Source of the DNA: Flavobacterium sp. Root420
Lineage (GTDB): Bacteria > Bacteroidota > Bacteroidia > Flavobacteriales > Flavobacteriaceae
Reading direction: 5' to 3'
Assembly (NCBI RefSeq): GCF_001427905.1
Contig: NZ_LMEF01000029.1
Location: 62,001 to 126,000, forward strand
Length of the DNA: 64,000 bases
The notes under the pieces are model-generated. The model was not told the DNA's origin, searched no databases, and saw only the letters and a program-made list of their open reading frames with translations. Within the stretch, counting starts at the first letter, position 1; every line of letters begins with the position of its first letter. A program made the translations under genes and the position numbers. This document shows positions 15,310 to 24,603 of the stretch, piece after piece.

Positions 15310-17748
15310 ATGAAATTAATTTTTAGATCAATATTATTCGTATTTCTTCTGGTTTTTTCTTCTGGAAAAATGAGGTCACAATCAACCACAGTTATTTTAA
15401 AAGACAACTGGCGCTTTTCTAAAGAAGTAAAAGAAGAAGCCTTTTCTGTAGCTTTTGATGTTTCAAAATGGGAAAAAGTCAGCGTACCTCACGATTGGGC
15501 CATTTACGGACCTTTTGATAAAGAATGGGACAAACAGGTTTCGGCAATTGAACAAAACGGAGAAAAAATTCCAACCGAAAAAACGGGTCGTACGGGAGCA
15601 CTTCCACATATTGGTACAGGCTGGTATCGCAATACATTTTCTATTCCCGAGTTTAAAAAAGGAAAAAAAGCACTCCTTATTTTTGAAGGCGCCATGAGTG
15701 AACCGCAGGTCTATTTAAATGGAAAAAAAGTAGGACAGTGGGGATATGGGTACAGTTATTTTACCATTGATATTACCAAAGATCTTCTTGCAGGTTCGGA
15801 AAATATATTGGCTGTAAAATTGACTAATATGCCATTTTCATCCAGGTGGTATCCCGGCGCCGGTTTGTACAGAAAAGTGAGTATTGTCATAAAAGAAGAA
15901 GAAAACTTTGTACAATGGGGAACGTTTATTACAACTCCGGACATTAACGAAAATACCGCTGTTGTTGATCTTAAAGCTGAGGTTAATGGCGATAAGCTAT
16001 CAATGGTAACCCAAATAAAAGATGCTACTAATACTATCGTAGCAACACAAAAAGAGACAGAACTGATAGACGGAAAATATCATCAAAGTATTCCTGTTGC
16101 AAAACCTCATTTATGGAGTCCGGAAACGCCTTATTTGTATACGGCCATTACCAAATTATACGCAGCTGACGGAACTTTAAAGGACGAACAAAGTATAAAA
16201 TTCGGGATTAGATCTATTAAATACGAAGCCAATAAGGGATTTAGCCTTAACGGAAAAGTAACAAAATTTAAAGGCGTTTGTCTTCATCATGATTTAGGAC
16301 CTCTTGGTGCTGCGGTAAACAAAGCGGCGCTTCGAAGACAGCTGACGATTCTAAAAGATATGGGATGTAATGCGATTCGCAGTTCGCATAATATGCCCTC
16401 TTTTGAACAGCTTGAACTGGCTGATGAAATGGGATTTATGTTTCTGGCTGAAAGTTTTGATGAATGGGCCAAACCAAAAGTACAAAACGGATACCATCGC
16501 TTTTTTGAGGAGTATGCAGAAAAAGACATTGTAAATTTAGTGAGAGCCACACGAAATCATCCTTGTATTGTAATGTGGAGTTCAGGAAATGAAGTTCCGG
16601 ATCAATATGGAGCGGAAGGTTTGACCAGAGCTAAATTTTTGCAGGATATTTTCCATAGAGAAGATCCTACACGCCCGGTAACGGTGGGAATGGATCAGGT
16701 AAAACAAACTATGGCGTCCGGTTTTGGGTCTTTATTGGATGTACCAGGACTGAATTACAGAGTGCATCTTTATGAAGAAGCTTACAAATCATTTCCACAA
16801 GGATTTATATTAGGCTCAGAAACAGCGTCAACAGTGAGTTCAAGAGGAATTTATAAATTTCCTGTTGTACAGCAAAAAGAAAAACAATACGATGATCTTC
16901 AATGTTCTTCTTATGATCTCGAAGCTTGCAGCTGGTCAAATGTCCCTGATGAAGATTTTGTGCTTCAGGATGACAAACCGTGGGTTATTGGTGAATTTGT
17001 CTGGACTGGTTTTGATTATTTAGGAGAACCTACGCCTTATGATGAAAAATGGCCATCAAGAAGTTCTTATTTCGGTATTTCAGATTTAGCCGGACTTCCT
17101 AAAGACCGTTTTTATCTGTACAGAAGCAGATGGAATACACAGGATAAAACACTTCACATACTGCCACATTGGAACTGGAAAGGAAGAGAAGGAGAAATTA
17201 CTCCCGTTTTCGTTTACACAAATTATGACAGCGCAGAACTTTTCGTAAACGGAAAAAGTATGGGCGTGCAGAAAAAAAACAATTCAAGTCCGCAAAACCG
17301 TTATCGTTTAATGTGGAATGATGTGAAATATGAGCCAGGAACTGTAAAAGTAGTAGCATTTGGTTCCAACGGGAAAATCGCTGCCGAAAGTGAGGTTAAA
17401 ACGGCCGGAGATGCCTATAAAATTGTTCTCGAAGCAGATCGTAAAATAATCAAGGCCGATGGCGAGGATATCTCTTTTGTAACCGTTTCAGTGGTAGATA
17501 AAAATGGAATTCCGTGTCCTACAGCAGTAAATGAACTGCAGTTTAAGGTAACCGGCGCTGCAACGTACAGAGCAGCATGTAATGGCGATGCTACATCATT
17601 AGAAATATTTCACGAAAATAAAATGAAGCTTTTCAGCGGTAAATTGGTGGTCCTGGTTAAAGCAGTCAAAACGGTTGGTACAATCCAATTGGAAGTAACA
17701 GGTAAAGGGCTTCAGAAAGGTAAAATAAATTTAAAGTCAGAACTTTAA
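15310..17748 (+). CDS. GH2 beta-galactosidase, secreted
   Basis: An 812-aa protein with a signal peptide (about residues 1-24). It has an N-terminal sugar-binding jelly-roll (GTGWYRNTF, PQVYLNGKKVGQWGYGYS, SRWYPGAGLYR), an Ig-like domain and a TIM barrel (FKGVCLHHDLGPLG, GCNAIRSSHN). The acid/base is E428 (WSSGNEVPD) and the nucleophile E562 (VIGEFVWTGFDY). A C-terminal DUF4982-type Ig domain (FVYTNYDSAELFVNGKS) and a further Ig-like domain follow. GH2 enzymes of this layout are exo-acting; next to two GH53 genes, cleavage of galacto-oligosaccharides from the non-reducing end in the periplasm is the natural inference. It completes a set resembling the known Bacteroides galactan locus (HTCS, SusC/D, binding protein, GH53, GH2). 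Confidence 0.92.
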   Translation: MKLIFRSILFVFLLVFSSGKMRSQSTTVILKDNWRFSKEVKEEAFSVAFDVSKWEKVSVPHDWAIYGPFDKEWDKQVSAIEQNGEKIPTEKTGRTGALPHIGTGWYRNTFSIPEFKKGKKALLIFEGAMSEPQVYLNGKKVGQWGYGYSYFTIDITKDLLAGSENILAVKLTNMPFSSRWYPGAGLYRKVSIVIKEEENFVQWGTFITTPDINENTAVVDLKAEVNGDKLSMVTQIKDATNTIVATQKETELIDGKYHQSIPVAKPHLWSPETPYLYTAITKLYAADGTLKDEQSIKFGIRSIKYEANKGFSLNGKVTKFKGVCLHHDLGPLGAAVNKAALRRQLTILKDMGCNAIRSSHNMPSFEQLELADEMGFMFLAESFDEWAKPKVQNGYHRFFEEYAEKDIVNLVRATRNHPCIVMWSSGNEVPDQYGAEGLTRAKFLQDIFHREDPTRPVTVGMDQVKQTMASGFGSLLDVPGLNYRVHLYEEAYKSFPQGFILGSETASTVSSRGIYKFPVVQQKEKQYDDLQCSSYDLEACSWSNVPDEDFVLQDDKPWVIGEFVWTGFDYLGEPTPYDEKWPSRSSYFGISDLAGLPKDRFYLYRSRWNTQDKTLHILPHWNWKGREGEITPVFVYTNYDSAELFVNGKSMGVQKKNNSSPQNRYRLMWNDVKYEPGTVKVVAFGSNGKIAAESEVKTAGDAYKIVLEADRKIIKADGEDISFVTVSVVDKNGIPCPTAVNELQFKVTGAATYRAACNGDATSLEIFHENKMKLFSGKLVVLVKAVKTVGTIQLEVTGKGLQKGKINLKSEL

Positions 17749-17863
17749 TAAGGTTTGCACTGCTTATTTTTTTAGTCTAAATTCGTTTGTATTTTGCAAA
17801 AGAAAGTTTTTAGCAAAAAACTAAAAACCTTCTAAATTATTTATCTCAATACTGTCGTAATTA

Positions 17864-18361
17864 ATGTCTACTCTTTATCAAAGCCCCAGAATAATTATTC
17901 GTGAATTTTTATCTCATGAACAGCAAACATTTTTAGAGCTCTTTCAGGACAGTCAGGTTACAGAATATTTACCTGATACTTCACCGGAAAGATATGTGGA
18001 GATGTTTACTGAATTGCTTGAAAATTATGAAAAGAAAAGGCTTAGTCGCTGGGCAATATTCGATACTATAAATAATAATTTTATAGGAATATGTGTCGCT
18101 CGTATTTTTGTACACAATACAAACCAGATAGAAATAGGGTATGTGCTTAGTAGGGAATATTGGGGGAAAGGTATCGCTACAGAAGTATGTAAGGCTATAA
18201 CTCAATATAGTTTTGCAAATACAAATACAAAAGAAGTTGTAGCTATAACGGATCTTTACAATATCGGATCACAGAATGTATTGCAAAAAGCCGGATTTGA
18301 ACGATTAAATAATTTAATAAGAAATGAAGCAGAAGTCGCTTATTTTAAGATAGAAAGATGA
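17864..18361 (+). CDS. GNAT-family N-acetyltransferase (RimJ/RimL type)
   Basis: A 165-aa protein with the RimJ/L-like layout: an N-terminal PRIIIREFL strand, ISYVLSREYWGKGIATEV-like acetyl-CoA loop (here IGYVLSREYWGKGIATEV), and a C-terminal NIGSQNVLQKAGFERL segment. Such enzymes acetylate protein N-termini, small amines or antibiotics; the substrate is not predictable here. It lies after the GH2 gene with a 115-base gap containing a small hairpin (17806-17828), so it is probably separately expressed and unrelated to galactan use. It is convergent with the next gene. Confidence 0.9.
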   Translation: MSTLYQSPRIIIREFLSHEQQTFLELFQDSQVTEYLPDTSPERYVEMFTELLENYEKKRLSRWAIFDTINNNFIGICVARIFVHNTNQIEIGYVLSREYWGKGIATEVCKAITQYSFANTNTKEVVAITDLYNIGSQNVLQKAGFERLNNLIRNEAEVAYFKIER

Positions 18362-18426
18362 TAATGTCATTTATCATACTATATTTTTTATAAAAGTTTC
18401 ATATTTCTTCCTATAGATACCACAGT

Positions 18427-19947
18427 TTATATCGAATGCGAGGCGGGAAAATAGGTAGTTAGAAGATTTAAGGTTGTCTCATAAATCGGTTTCTGTCGCA
18501 CTTTTGCTAGCAGCCAGCCCAAAAAACTCATGATTAAAATGTCCTTAGGTCCGTTTTGCGACGTAATTATAAATCCTTCTATTGTTTTTTGAAATTTTTC
18601 AGTTTTTATAATTTCTGGTTTCATTACATATTGTTCTACAAACAAGAGATAGTGTACAACCCGTTCTTCATTTACAGTTAAAAGGTATTTTTTATAGCGT
18701 CGTTTAAAACTTTTTATCCGGGATATTGCCAGTTCTGTATTTTCTTCCTGTATATGAAGTAAGATTTCTACAAGACATTTTTTTATTGTCCAGTCCATGC
18801 CCATTTTTTTTTCGTACCAGCTGTCGGTATGGTTTAGTTTTGCCATTTCTTTTACGGCATTACGTCCGGCATTTTGCTGTATATAAAAAACGATAAGCAT
18901 AAGACGAATGTCGTTACTGTCATTAGGATCGGTCTTTTTATTTAACGTTAAAGATTTTTCGGCAATCTCGATCGCTTTTTGAAAATTCCCAAGATAATTT
19001 TCATTGAAAGAAAGCAGTAAGAAATACCTCAAACAAAAACGCCAATAGTATTTGTCAGACTGTTTCTTTAATTCGGTAAACATAGAATTAAGATAGCTTA
19101 AAGACGTTGTAAACTGACCATTACGAAAATAGAAGTTGGCTATAAAATACAATATGTAGATATGATAGTACAAATGCTTATCGGTCAGATCTGCTTTTTT
19201 ACTAATAAACCGATAGCTTTTAACAACAAATGGCTCTATAAGTGAGTAATTATTATTTATAGAGGCATATTCATTGGCAATAAATAATATCTGGTAAAGA
19301 GATTTAAAAGTTAATCCCTGTTTTAATGATATTCCGTAGGTTTCAATAGTGTTTTTTATAAGCGACTCGAAATCTACAATTCGACTTTCATGAAGTATAG
19401 CAGCCAGTTCACGCCGCAAAACAGCATAGCCCAAATTAAGCTGCTGCTCATATTCAAGCTGTTTTTTATTTGTTTTGAAATTCTGTATTATTTTTTCAAT
19501 TGGCTGTGACAGATCGAAATGTGCAAATTGTATCTGGGTTAGATATATTTCATTAAGCAGACTAAAATGTTCAATGTTCGCTGCGAGCACTTCAGCCTTT
19601 GCTAAACATTTAAAAGCTGTTTTTTCAAGTTTATTTTCGAAAAATAAACGGCTCACAACAATAAGACGAAGTATTGCATTTTCCTGAGAAGTATCATTCT
19701 CAAAATTTCGATTAGCCATGAAGTCAATCATGTTATCATAAAGTCTTTTTCTCAGAGCATGATAAGCATCGACACTTTTTTTATCTTGTAAATTTTTTTT
19801 ATTAAACTTTATATCGTCAGTTTTTAAAGAATTGAATAACGCTATATTGCCTGTATCCTTGCGTTTGTTTTTCTTTGATAAATAGTGTATGAATGCTTTT
19901 TTATCATTTTCATTCATCATATTTGATATTTCGTGTAGTGCATTCAT
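18427..19947 (-). CDS. Conserved hypothetical helical protein, 506 aa
   Basis: I do not recognise a named family. There is no signal peptide or membrane segment. The protein is rich in Lys, Leu, Asn and aromatic residues. Helical pairs such as FYFRNGQFTTSLSYLNSMF and NYLGNFQKAIEIAEKSLTLN look like degenerate tetratricopeptide repeats in the middle (about residues 270-350). It is therefore probably a cytoplasmic alpha-solenoid scaffold or a regulatory protein. It is divergent from yiaA, with 127 bases between the two start codons. A 17-base sequence of its own coding region (19808-19824) is repeated in the upstream gap (19988-20004). Confidence 0.6.
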   Translation of the reverse strand: MNALHEISNMMNENDKKAFIHYLSKKNKRKDTGNIALFNSLKTDDIKFNKKNLQDKKSVDAYHALRKRLYDNMIDFMANRNFENDTSQENAILRLIVVSRLFFENKLEKTAFKCLAKAEVLAANIEHFSLLNEIYLTQIQFAHFDLSQPIEKIIQNFKTNKKQLEYEQQLNLGYAVLRRELAAILHESRIVDFESLIKNTIETYGISLKQGLTFKSLYQILFIANEYASINNNYSLIEPFVVKSYRFISKKADLTDKHLYYHIYILYFIANFYFRNGQFTTSLSYLNSMFTELKKQSDKYYWRFCLRYFLLLSFNENYLGNFQKAIEIAEKSLTLNKKTDPNDSNDIRLMLIVFYIQQNAGRNAVKEMAKLNHTDSWYEKKMGMDWTIKKCLVEILLHIQEENTELAISRIKSFKRRYKKYLLTVNEERVVHYLLFVEQYVMKPEIIKTEKFQKTIEGFIITSQNGPKDILIMSFLGWLLAKVRQKPIYETTLNLLTTYFPASHSI

Positions 19948-20074
19948 AAATATGGTTTTTACTGAGATAAAAATAATAAAAACAAATTTTATATCGTCAG
20001 TTTTATAAAGAAATTAGTTTTGCTAACTCCTGCTTCTTTCTGAGATTTGTCTCCTAATTATAAAACATAAAATT

Positions 20075-20548
20075 ATGGAACCGCTAAAATCAAATGAATC
20101 AAACAACAATTCAGAATCAAAAAATGCAGGATTAAATATTGGATATGACGCTTTAAAACCAAGTGTTGCCTTTGTGGGAGCATCCTGGATGACCTTAATT
20201 ATAGGTATGACCGCATATTGTATTGGTCTTTATAATTCGGAAATGGCTTACAATGAAAAAGGCTATTATTTTACAATTCTTCTTTTTGGACTTTTCTCGG
20301 TAATATCTGTACAAAAAAGTGTGCGTGACAGGCTCGAAGGCATACCCGTAACTGATTTGTATTACAGTATAAGCTGGTTTAGTACTATTGCCTCTATAGT
20401 ATTGCTTATAATAGGTCTGTGGAATGCTGATTTACTGCTTAGTGAAAAAGGTTTCTTCGGAATGTCGTTTGTATTAGGATTGTTTTCGGCCCTTGCTGTA
20501 CAAAAAAATACCCGAGACCTTAAGCAATTTGAATCCATTACTGTATAA
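20075..20548 (+). CDS. yiaA: YiaA/YiaB-family inner membrane protein
   Basis: A 157-aa protein that matches the E. coli YiaA pattern closely. It carries two copies of the YiaAB two-helix unit, each ending in a conserved motif: LYNSEMAYNEKGYYFTILLFG...VQKSVRD, then GLWNADLLLSEKGFFGMSF...VQKNTRD. Four membrane helices are predicted. An extra hydrophilic, Asn/Ser-rich N-terminus of about 30 residues is present. The biological function of the family is unknown. It is divergent from the 506-aa protein. Confidence 0.9.
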   Translation: MEPLKSNESNNNSESKNAGLNIGYDALKPSVAFVGASWMTLIIGMTAYCIGLYNSEMAYNEKGYYFTILLFGLFSVISVQKSVRDRLEGIPVTDLYYSISWFSTIASIVLLIIGLWNADLLLSEKGFFGMSFVLGLFSALAVQKNTRDLKQFESITV

Positions 20549-20616
20549 TATTTTAGCGGAGCCTCATTACTTTCACAACACTGTGGAGTTTTGAGGTTTT
20601 CTAAAGTCTAATTTGC

Positions 20617-20940
20617 ATGATTATGAAATCTAAATACAAATCGATTATTTATAGTATTGGTGTACTATTACTTGCAGTTGGTATTTTAAATAAACTCTGT
20701 TGGCTATATGTATGTACCATATACACTGAGTTTGAAGAGTGCAAGGTTGCTTACCTTAGCTTGTTTCCTAAGTGTCTTCAAAATGCTTTTCTCTTAACTG
20801 TCATTGAAATATCCCTATTAGCAGTAGCAACGATTATCTTTTCAGAATCTAAAAAGGCAGCTTATCTAAAAAAAATATCCAAAATTTTGATGATAATTTC
20901 TTTGATTCTCTGTGGTTGGAGTGTTTTTTCTTTAATGTAA
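20617..20940 (+). CDS. Small hypothetical membrane protein
   Basis: A 107-aa protein with three predicted membrane helices (about residues 11-31, 56-75 and 87-105) and four to five cysteines. I do not recognise a family. The ORF starts ATGATTATGAAATCT; the start at the second ATG (20623) gives MKSKYKSI and is equally plausible. It follows yiaA by 68 bases and might be co-transcribed. Confidence 0.55.
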   Translation: MIMKSKYKSIIYSIGVLLLAVGILNKLCWLYVCTIYTEFEECKVAYLSLFPKCLQNAFLLTVIEISLLAVATIIFSESKKAAYLKKISKILMIISLILCGWSVFSLM

Positions 20941-21120
20941 AAGATTCATTTCTTCTTTTTAATAGGTTTAAGTAAAAAAAGCTCGAGATTTCTCTGAAGA
21001 TTTTTATTTGGTAGCCCTAACGGGACAGTTTTTGAACCGTTTAGTTGATCATTTAAAGATTTTAAATATATTGATTATTTAAGTATAATAATATTTGAAT
21101 TTCCACTTTTAAATAAATAC

Positions 21121-21155
21121 AAAACCTCTGGATCAATTTTGACTTTGGAGGTTTT
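21121..21155 (+). terminator. Probable intrinsic terminator
   Basis: AAAACCTCT pairs with GGAGGTTTT (one wobble pair) around an 18-base loop and runs into TTTAATTTTTAT. It would stop transcripts from the yiaA side before the fibre array. Confidence 0.55.
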
Positions 21156-21260
21156 TAATTTTTATAAAAAATATAATAAGTCTTCCGCATGTTTGTTGAG
21201 ATGTCAGAATAGTAAAATCCAAAATGAGGTTTCCCGTAAAAAATTAACAAATCATTCTAT

Positions 21261-21268
21261 TAGATTTG
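21261..21268 (+). promoter_or_regulatory. Candidate -7 promoter element for the fibre/RHS unit
   Basis: TAGATTTG matches the Bacteroidota sigma-A -7 consensus TAnnTTTG. It lies 83 bases before the first fibre gene and after a terminator, so it is well placed to drive the tightly spaced genes 21351-34915. No clear TTTG at the -33 position was found. Confidence 0.4.
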
Positions 21269-21350
21269 CATGCGAAATTTACTGTCCCCAAATCTAAAAA
21301 TTAACCTTGCTTTACTATAAAATAATTAAAAAATAAAACAAAAGTTACTT

Positions 21351-22403
21351 ATGAAACAAAAACTACCTATTCTATTCCTTTTCCTGGTAAATGCAATATG
21401 TTTTTCACAAGATCTTTTTAGTGGTGGATCAAATAGCTGGATATTTCATACACCCGATGATGGAAGGACAACTTTACACATTGCACCATTAATTGACAAT
21501 AATTACAACTTTAATTATCAAACCATGTTTTATAACAACGGAGATGTAGCTTTTAGTAGAAATGTAGGTATTGGTACAGCAGTACCAAGTGGCACATTAG
21601 AATTAACCAAATTAAACTCTAATTTGGTTTTTGATTTAAATACTAATGGAATTTGTAAAATAATAAGTAAAGGTTGGAATGCTAGTATTGATTTGCATAC
21701 TTTTAAAATCAATGGTATAGAAAACTTTGATCAATTAAATATAAATACAAACGGTAATATCGGAATTGGTACGGCAGCTCCAGAAGCAAAACTAGATGTA
21801 AATGGAACCGTTCAAATTAACGGTGGAGCAAACAATTTTTATGGTTTCGGACAATCTTCTTCTTCAAAGCCAATCGATATAAGAGCTGGTTCTCATTATC
21901 CTTATGTTTTTAATTGGCATGAAGGTCTAACCTTTAGCGCCCATTCTTCTTATGGAGGAATCCGTTTTTATAATCAAGGTTATCCAGATATGTTTGGAAC
22001 AGCAGTTATGGTAATGTCTATTACGAATAATAATGTTGGAATAGGAACTACAAATCCAACAAATAAATTAGATGTAAATGGAACCATTCATTCTAAAGAA
22101 GAAAAAGTAGATATGAGTGGCTGGTCGGATTTTGTTTTCAAAAAAGACTACAATTTGCCAACGCTTCAAGAAGTTGAAAAATACATCAATGAAAAAGGCC
22201 ATTTAGAAAATATTCAAGAAGTTCTGAAAAACGGTGTGAATTTAGGGGAAATGAATGCTAAACTTTTACAGAAGATTGAAGAGTTGACTTTATATATGAT
22301 TGAACAGAATAAGGAAATTAAAGAGCTTAAAAAAGAAAACGAATCTTTCAAATCAGTACTGAGTAGGATTTCTAAATTTGAAAATAAATTGCAAAAACAA
22401 TAA
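21351..22403 (+). CDS. Secreted tail-fibre-like protein 1 (type A C-terminus)
   Basis: A 350-aa protein with a signal peptide cut after CFSQ (about residue 19). It then has repeated beta-strand units with the motif VGIGT(T)NP (three copies), common in bacterial and phage fibre proteins. A conserved C-terminal block follows: HSKEEKVDMSGWSDFVFKKDY, LPTLQEVEKYINEKGHL and NLGEMNAKLLQKIEELTLYM. It ends in a Lys/Glu-rich coiled coil (about 295-350). The block resembles the endosialidase/S74-type C-terminal region seen in Bacteroidota tail-fibre-domain proteins, but no catalytic Ser/Lys dyad was identified. A trimeric surface fibre is inferred. It is the first of six tandem paralogues; the next gene starts 2 bases after its stop. 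Confidence 0.75.
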   Translation: MKQKLPILFLFLVNAICFSQDLFSGGSNSWIFHTPDDGRTTLHIAPLIDNNYNFNYQTMFYNNGDVAFSRNVGIGTAVPSGTLELTKLNSNLVFDLNTNGICKIISKGWNASIDLHTFKINGIENFDQLNINTNGNIGIGTAAPEAKLDVNGTVQINGGANNFYGFGQSSSSKPIDIRAGSHYPYVFNWHEGLTFSAHSSYGGIRFYNQGYPDMFGTAVMVMSITNNNVGIGTTNPTNKLDVNGTIHSKEEKVDMSGWSDFVFKKDYNLPTLQEVEKYINEKGHLENIQEVLKNGVNLGEMNAKLLQKIEELTLYMIEQNKEIKELKKENESFKSVLSRISKFENKLQKQ

Positions 22404-22405
22404 AA

Positions 22406-23431
22406 ATGAAAATAAAACTTGCCCTTTTAATACTTTCTTCGACATCATATATAAATGCTCAAATTTATACACCAAATGGTGTAATTCAAGGTACGTCGGG
22501 AAATAATAATGTTGGTATTGGAACTACAGATGCACCAGCACATAGACTTAGCATCCAAGGCGGCCATGGTGATTCTAGAATTTTGCTCCACTCAACTGGA
22601 GGAGGCAGTAATATAAATCAAGCTGATTTAGTACTATGGGCAAGTGAACCAGGACTTACTTATTCAGGTGTTGGAATTGGTAATAACATACATAATTTTA
22701 CTACTGTTAATGGTGGCCTGAACTTACTTAATCCAGCGAGAGGAGGTTCATATATTCGATTACTTGATAATTATATTACATTTAATATAATATCATCTTC
22801 TAGTATGCAGAAACAAGCTCTAAGTATAAATACTGAAGGGAATCTTGGTATTGGGATAGATAATGCAACTAGCAAACTTGAGATATTAGGATCTTCGCAA
22901 GCAGGTTATGAGATAGGAACTTTAAAACTCAAAAGCTCTTCTGCAAATCAATTTATGTATTTTGGCTATGATGATCAATTTTCTGCAGGATACATTCAAA
23001 GTGTTAAACCGGGAACAGATCAACAAAATATACTTATAGCTCCTATAGGTGGAAATGTGGGGATAGGAACTAAATCACCGGATTCACGATTGGCAGTAAA
23101 CGGCACAATCCATTCCAAAGAAGTAAAAGTAGATATGAATGGCTGGTCGGATTTTGTTTTCAAAAAAGACTACAATTTGCCAACGCTTCAAGAAGTTGAA
23201 AAATACATCAATGAAAAAGGCCATTTAGAAAATATTCATGGAATTAATTTAGGAGAAATGAATGCTAAATTGTTACAAAAAATTGAGGAACTTACTTTGT
23301 ATATGATTGAAATGAAAAAGGAAAATGAACAGATGAAGAAACAAAACAATTTGATTAAAACCGAAAATGATTTAATCAAAAAAAATCAGATTGATTTAGA
23401 GAAGCAGATCAAAAATTTTGTAAAGGATTAA
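22406..23431 (+). CDS. Secreted tail-fibre-like protein 2 (type A C-terminus)
   Basis: A 341-aa paralogue with a signal peptide ending YINAQ. Its N-terminal body (HRLSIQGGHGDSRILLHS, GVGIGNN, GGSYIRLLDN) is clearly related to that of protein 3. Its middle (FMYFGYDDQFSAGYIQSVKPG) is nearly identical to protein 4, and its C-terminal block is nearly identical to protein 1. It ends in a long charged coiled coil (MKKENEQMKKQNNLIKTEN region). Compared with protein 1, a few residues are missing after GHLENI. This shows a mosaic origin within the array. It is translated in series with its neighbours, with gaps of 2 bases on both sides. Confidence 0.75.
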   Translation: MKIKLALLILSSTSYINAQIYTPNGVIQGTSGNNNVGIGTTDAPAHRLSIQGGHGDSRILLHSTGGGSNINQADLVLWASEPGLTYSGVGIGNNIHNFTTVNGGLNLLNPARGGSYIRLLDNYITFNIISSSSMQKQALSINTEGNLGIGIDNATSKLEILGSSQAGYEIGTLKLKSSSANQFMYFGYDDQFSAGYIQSVKPGTDQQNILIAPIGGNVGIGTKSPDSRLAVNGTIHSKEVKVDMNGWSDFVFKKDYNLPTLQEVEKYINEKGHLENIHGINLGEMNAKLLQKIEELTLYMIEMKKENEQMKKQNNLIKTENDLIKKNQIDLEKQIKNFVKD

Positions 23432-23433
23432 TT

Positions 23434-24597
23434 ATGGAAAGGTATATAGTATTTTTTTTGATATTAACTACACAAATAAATTTTGCCCAAAATACATCTC
23501 CCTTCCCTGTTTCAGGGAATGTTGGGATTGGGACAACAGCTCCATTATATAGGTTACATTTAAGTGGTTATCATAATGACTCTCAAATTTTGCTGCATTC
23601 TTTGGGAGGAGGTGACGATGCACGTCAAGCTGATTTAATGCTCTGGTCTAGCGAACCGGAAGTAAGTTATTCCGGAGTGGGTATTGGTAATAATGTAGCG
23701 GTATCTACAAGCCGGGGAATGCATTTGTTGAATATTATAAGAGGAGGGTCATATCTTAGGTTATTAGATAATTCTATGTCTTTTGGTATTGTTTCATCTT
23801 CTGGTGTAAATAAGGAGGTTTTAACTTTGGATACACAAGGAAACGCAGGTTTTGGCACAAACTCGCCCGTTAGCAAATTATCTATTGCTGGCTCACTAAC
23901 AATAAATGGAGGATTGACAAATACTTTGGCTAGGCCGTCAATTACTAGTAAGACCTTACTAACAGGGGAAATTAGAGGTTATAGTAATAGTGGAAATGAT
24001 TATGATGATGGTTTTTTAAGAATTTCAGCTGGAGGTGGGACAACCCCAGGAATTAAATCTTATATCGATTTAGCGGGCTATTCTACGGTGCCTGATATGA
24101 ACGGAAACATTGTTTTTGGAACTTCTGGTAGTGAACGTATGCGTATCGATCGAAATGGTTACATAGGTATTGGAACATCATCTCCAGATTCGAAATTAGC
24201 TGTAAATGGAACCATCCATTCCAAAGAAGTAAAGGTAGACATGAATGGCTGGTCAGATTTTGTTTTCAAAAAAGAGTATAACTTGCCAACGCTTCAGGAA
24301 GTTGAAAAACACATTAACAAAAAAGGGCATTTAGAAGATATCCCAAGTGAGGAAGAGGTTTTAAAAAATGGGATTAATTTAGGAGAAATGAATGCTAAAT
24401 TTTTACAGAAAATAGAAGAACTTACTCTTTATCTAATTCAACAAGAAAAGAAAAATACTGTCCAAACTTTAGAAATTGAAAATTTTAAAAATGAAATTGC
24501 TAATTCTAAAAATGAGATTGAAACATTAAAAAAAGAAAACGAATCTTTTAAAAACATTTTAGATAGGTTATCTAAAATTGAAGAAAAATTAAAATAA
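23434..24597 (+). CDS. Secreted tail-fibre-like protein 3 (type A C-terminus)
   Basis: A 387-aa paralogue with a signal peptide ending NFAQ. Three GIGT-type beta units, an N-terminal body homologous to protein 2, and a Gly/Ser-rich insert (about 165-240, GGGTTPGIKSYIDLAGYS) precede the type A block (MNGWSDFVFKKEYNLPTLQEV). The C-terminal coiled coil is the longest in the array, with heptad-like repeats of NFKNEIANSKNEIETLKKEN. It is probably an adhesive or receptor-binding surface fibre; no enzyme motif is visible. Confidence 0.72.
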   Translation: MERYIVFFLILTTQINFAQNTSPFPVSGNVGIGTTAPLYRLHLSGYHNDSQILLHSLGGGDDARQADLMLWSSEPEVSYSGVGIGNNVAVSTSRGMHLLNIIRGGSYLRLLDNSMSFGIVSSSGVNKEVLTLDTQGNAGFGTNSPVSKLSIAGSLTINGGLTNTLARPSITSKTLLTGEIRGYSNSGNDYDDGFLRISAGGGTTPGIKSYIDLAGYSTVPDMNGNIVFGTSGSERMRIDRNGYIGIGTSSPDSKLAVNGTIHSKEVKVDMNGWSDFVFKKEYNLPTLQEVEKHINKKGHLEDIPSEEEVLKNGINLGEMNAKFLQKIEELTLYLIQQEKKNTVQTLEIENFKNEIANSKNEIETLKKENESFKNILDRLSKIEEKLK

Positions 24598-24603
24598 AAA
24601 CAT

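Larger units (their letters stand above)
20941..21350. other. Intergenic region before the fibre/RHS block
   Basis: A 410-base AT-rich gap with no convincing ORF. It contains a probable terminator (21121-21155) and a TAnnTTTG promoter element (21261-21268), described separately. It marks the boundary between the yiaA segment and the 13.5-kb fibre/RHS unit. Confidence 0.6.
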
